Positions 63,392-64,000 of a stretch of DNA of 64,000 bases are shown here, piece after piece. Below the pieces are notes generated by a model that worked only from the letters and a program-made list of their open reading frames with translations, was not told the origin of the DNA and ran no database searches. Made by a program: the position numbers and the translations under genes. Numbering within the stretch: the first letter of the stretch is position 1; each line of letters begins with the position of its first letter. Source of the DNA: Ciona savignyi (taxonomy: Eukaryota > Chordata > Ascidiacea > Phlebobranchia > Cionidae); the NCBI GenBank assembly GCA_000149265.1, contig CH002695.1, positions 81,277 to 145,276 on the forward strand, read 5' to 3'.

Positions 63392-64000
63392 CTAAAATAA
63401 AGTATTAATTTTTGTTTGAATGTGAAACTGGGTAAATGGGTGCAAAATAAGTTACAGTACAATTTCCTACATTTTTATTTGCATTGCCTATTATTTATTG
63501 TACACTACCAGTAAGTGTTAAAAAGAAGTAATGGCCACTAGGTAACATCAGTTTAAAACAATGACGTAAACTACCCTAATAAAATACGGTAGTACATAGC
63601 TAGAAGCATTTTTTATCAATATTCTGGCCTATCTTTATTTGCTTTAATGCTGGTACCAAGTACCAAAACTTTGGGTTTAAAAAATAAATCCTGAACAATA
63701 TTGTTTTCAAATACAACACATTGTAATAGCTTCGACAACTTAAGCTTGGTCATAAAGTATTTGACAATAAAAGAAAAATAATTTTAACACATGGAGTTCA
63801 TCGGATAAATTAATTTGGTTATTGAAAGGTTTGTGGGTTTTAGTTGGAAACGAGGGTTGTGAGGTAATAATGGGTGAAGTGTGTCGAGAATGGTATGGTC
63901 ACACAAATTTGGCTGCAGAACTGATTACTCCAAGTTTGCAACCACCAGTCCACACCAGTAAAATTACATGACCAGTCATTTAATACAAATAGTACCATAG
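63392..64000. other. DOLPP1 intron, no exon recognised
   Basis: Exon 63391-63210 begins in phase 0 after a TTTTAG acceptor, so upstream DOLPP1 exons are needed. None could be recognised up to the window edge. A weak SINE remnant ('aatacaacacattgtaatag') lies near 63710. Confidence 0.5.

Overview
This is eukaryotic nuclear DNA from an AT-rich, compact animal genome, most probably a tunicate of the genus Ciona. That identification is an inference. It rests on small genes cut by many short GT-AG introns, on protein sequences that look like basal chordate orthologues, and on repeated tRNA-like SINEs with TATCC tails. There is no bacterial-type organisation, CRISPR array, prophage or virus. Gene models were built by hand from splice sites, reading phase and family knowledge, and exon edges not marked as weak keep phase throughout.

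Layout, left to right. (1) 1-782: edges of two incomplete genes, one being the N-terminal half of a boule/DAZL-like RRM protein (minus). (2) 2745-10134: a complete ten-exon carotenoid oxygenase of the BCO/RPE65 family (minus). Its last intron holds two whole genes on the opposite strand, a stathmin-like protein (3085-4550) and the costars protein ABRACL (5033-5596). (3) 12206-17128: TMEM143 (minus). (4) 18087-21423: the ER chaperone BiP/HSPA5 (minus), with signal peptide, KDEL tail, a one-base frameshift and an upstream ER-stress promoter. (5) 23412-26299: an NmrA-like protein (plus). (6) 26555-28462: nanos (minus), convergent with the previous gene. (7) 28500-30500: repeats, including a 684-bp foldback element. 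(8) 30617-37323: ODAD3/CCDC151, an outer dynein arm docking-complex protein (plus). (9) 38263-47196: a synaptotagmin with degenerate calcium sites (minus). (10) 47200-55900: gene-poor, with a tRNA-like repeat array and one doubtful secreted-protein gene. (11) 55952-57903: SGF29 followed by ARPC5 on the same strand. (12) 58999-60042: RPL35 (plus). (13) 61113-63391: the 3' part of dolichyldiphosphatase DOLPP1 (minus), which runs off the right edge.

The genes do not form a pathway. They are a mix of housekeeping functions (BiP, RPL35, ARPC5, SGF29, DOLPP1), germline RNA regulators (nanos, boule-like), cilia, cytoskeleton and membrane traffic. BiP and DOLPP1 both serve ER protein maturation but lie 40 kb apart. 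The most notable features are the nested opposite-strand genes, the BiP frameshift with its paired ERSE-like promoter elements, the calcium-blind synaptotagmin, an NmrA-like protein without its glycine motif, and several non-autonomous transposons with intact target duplications. I did not find a convincing unknown multi-gene system.
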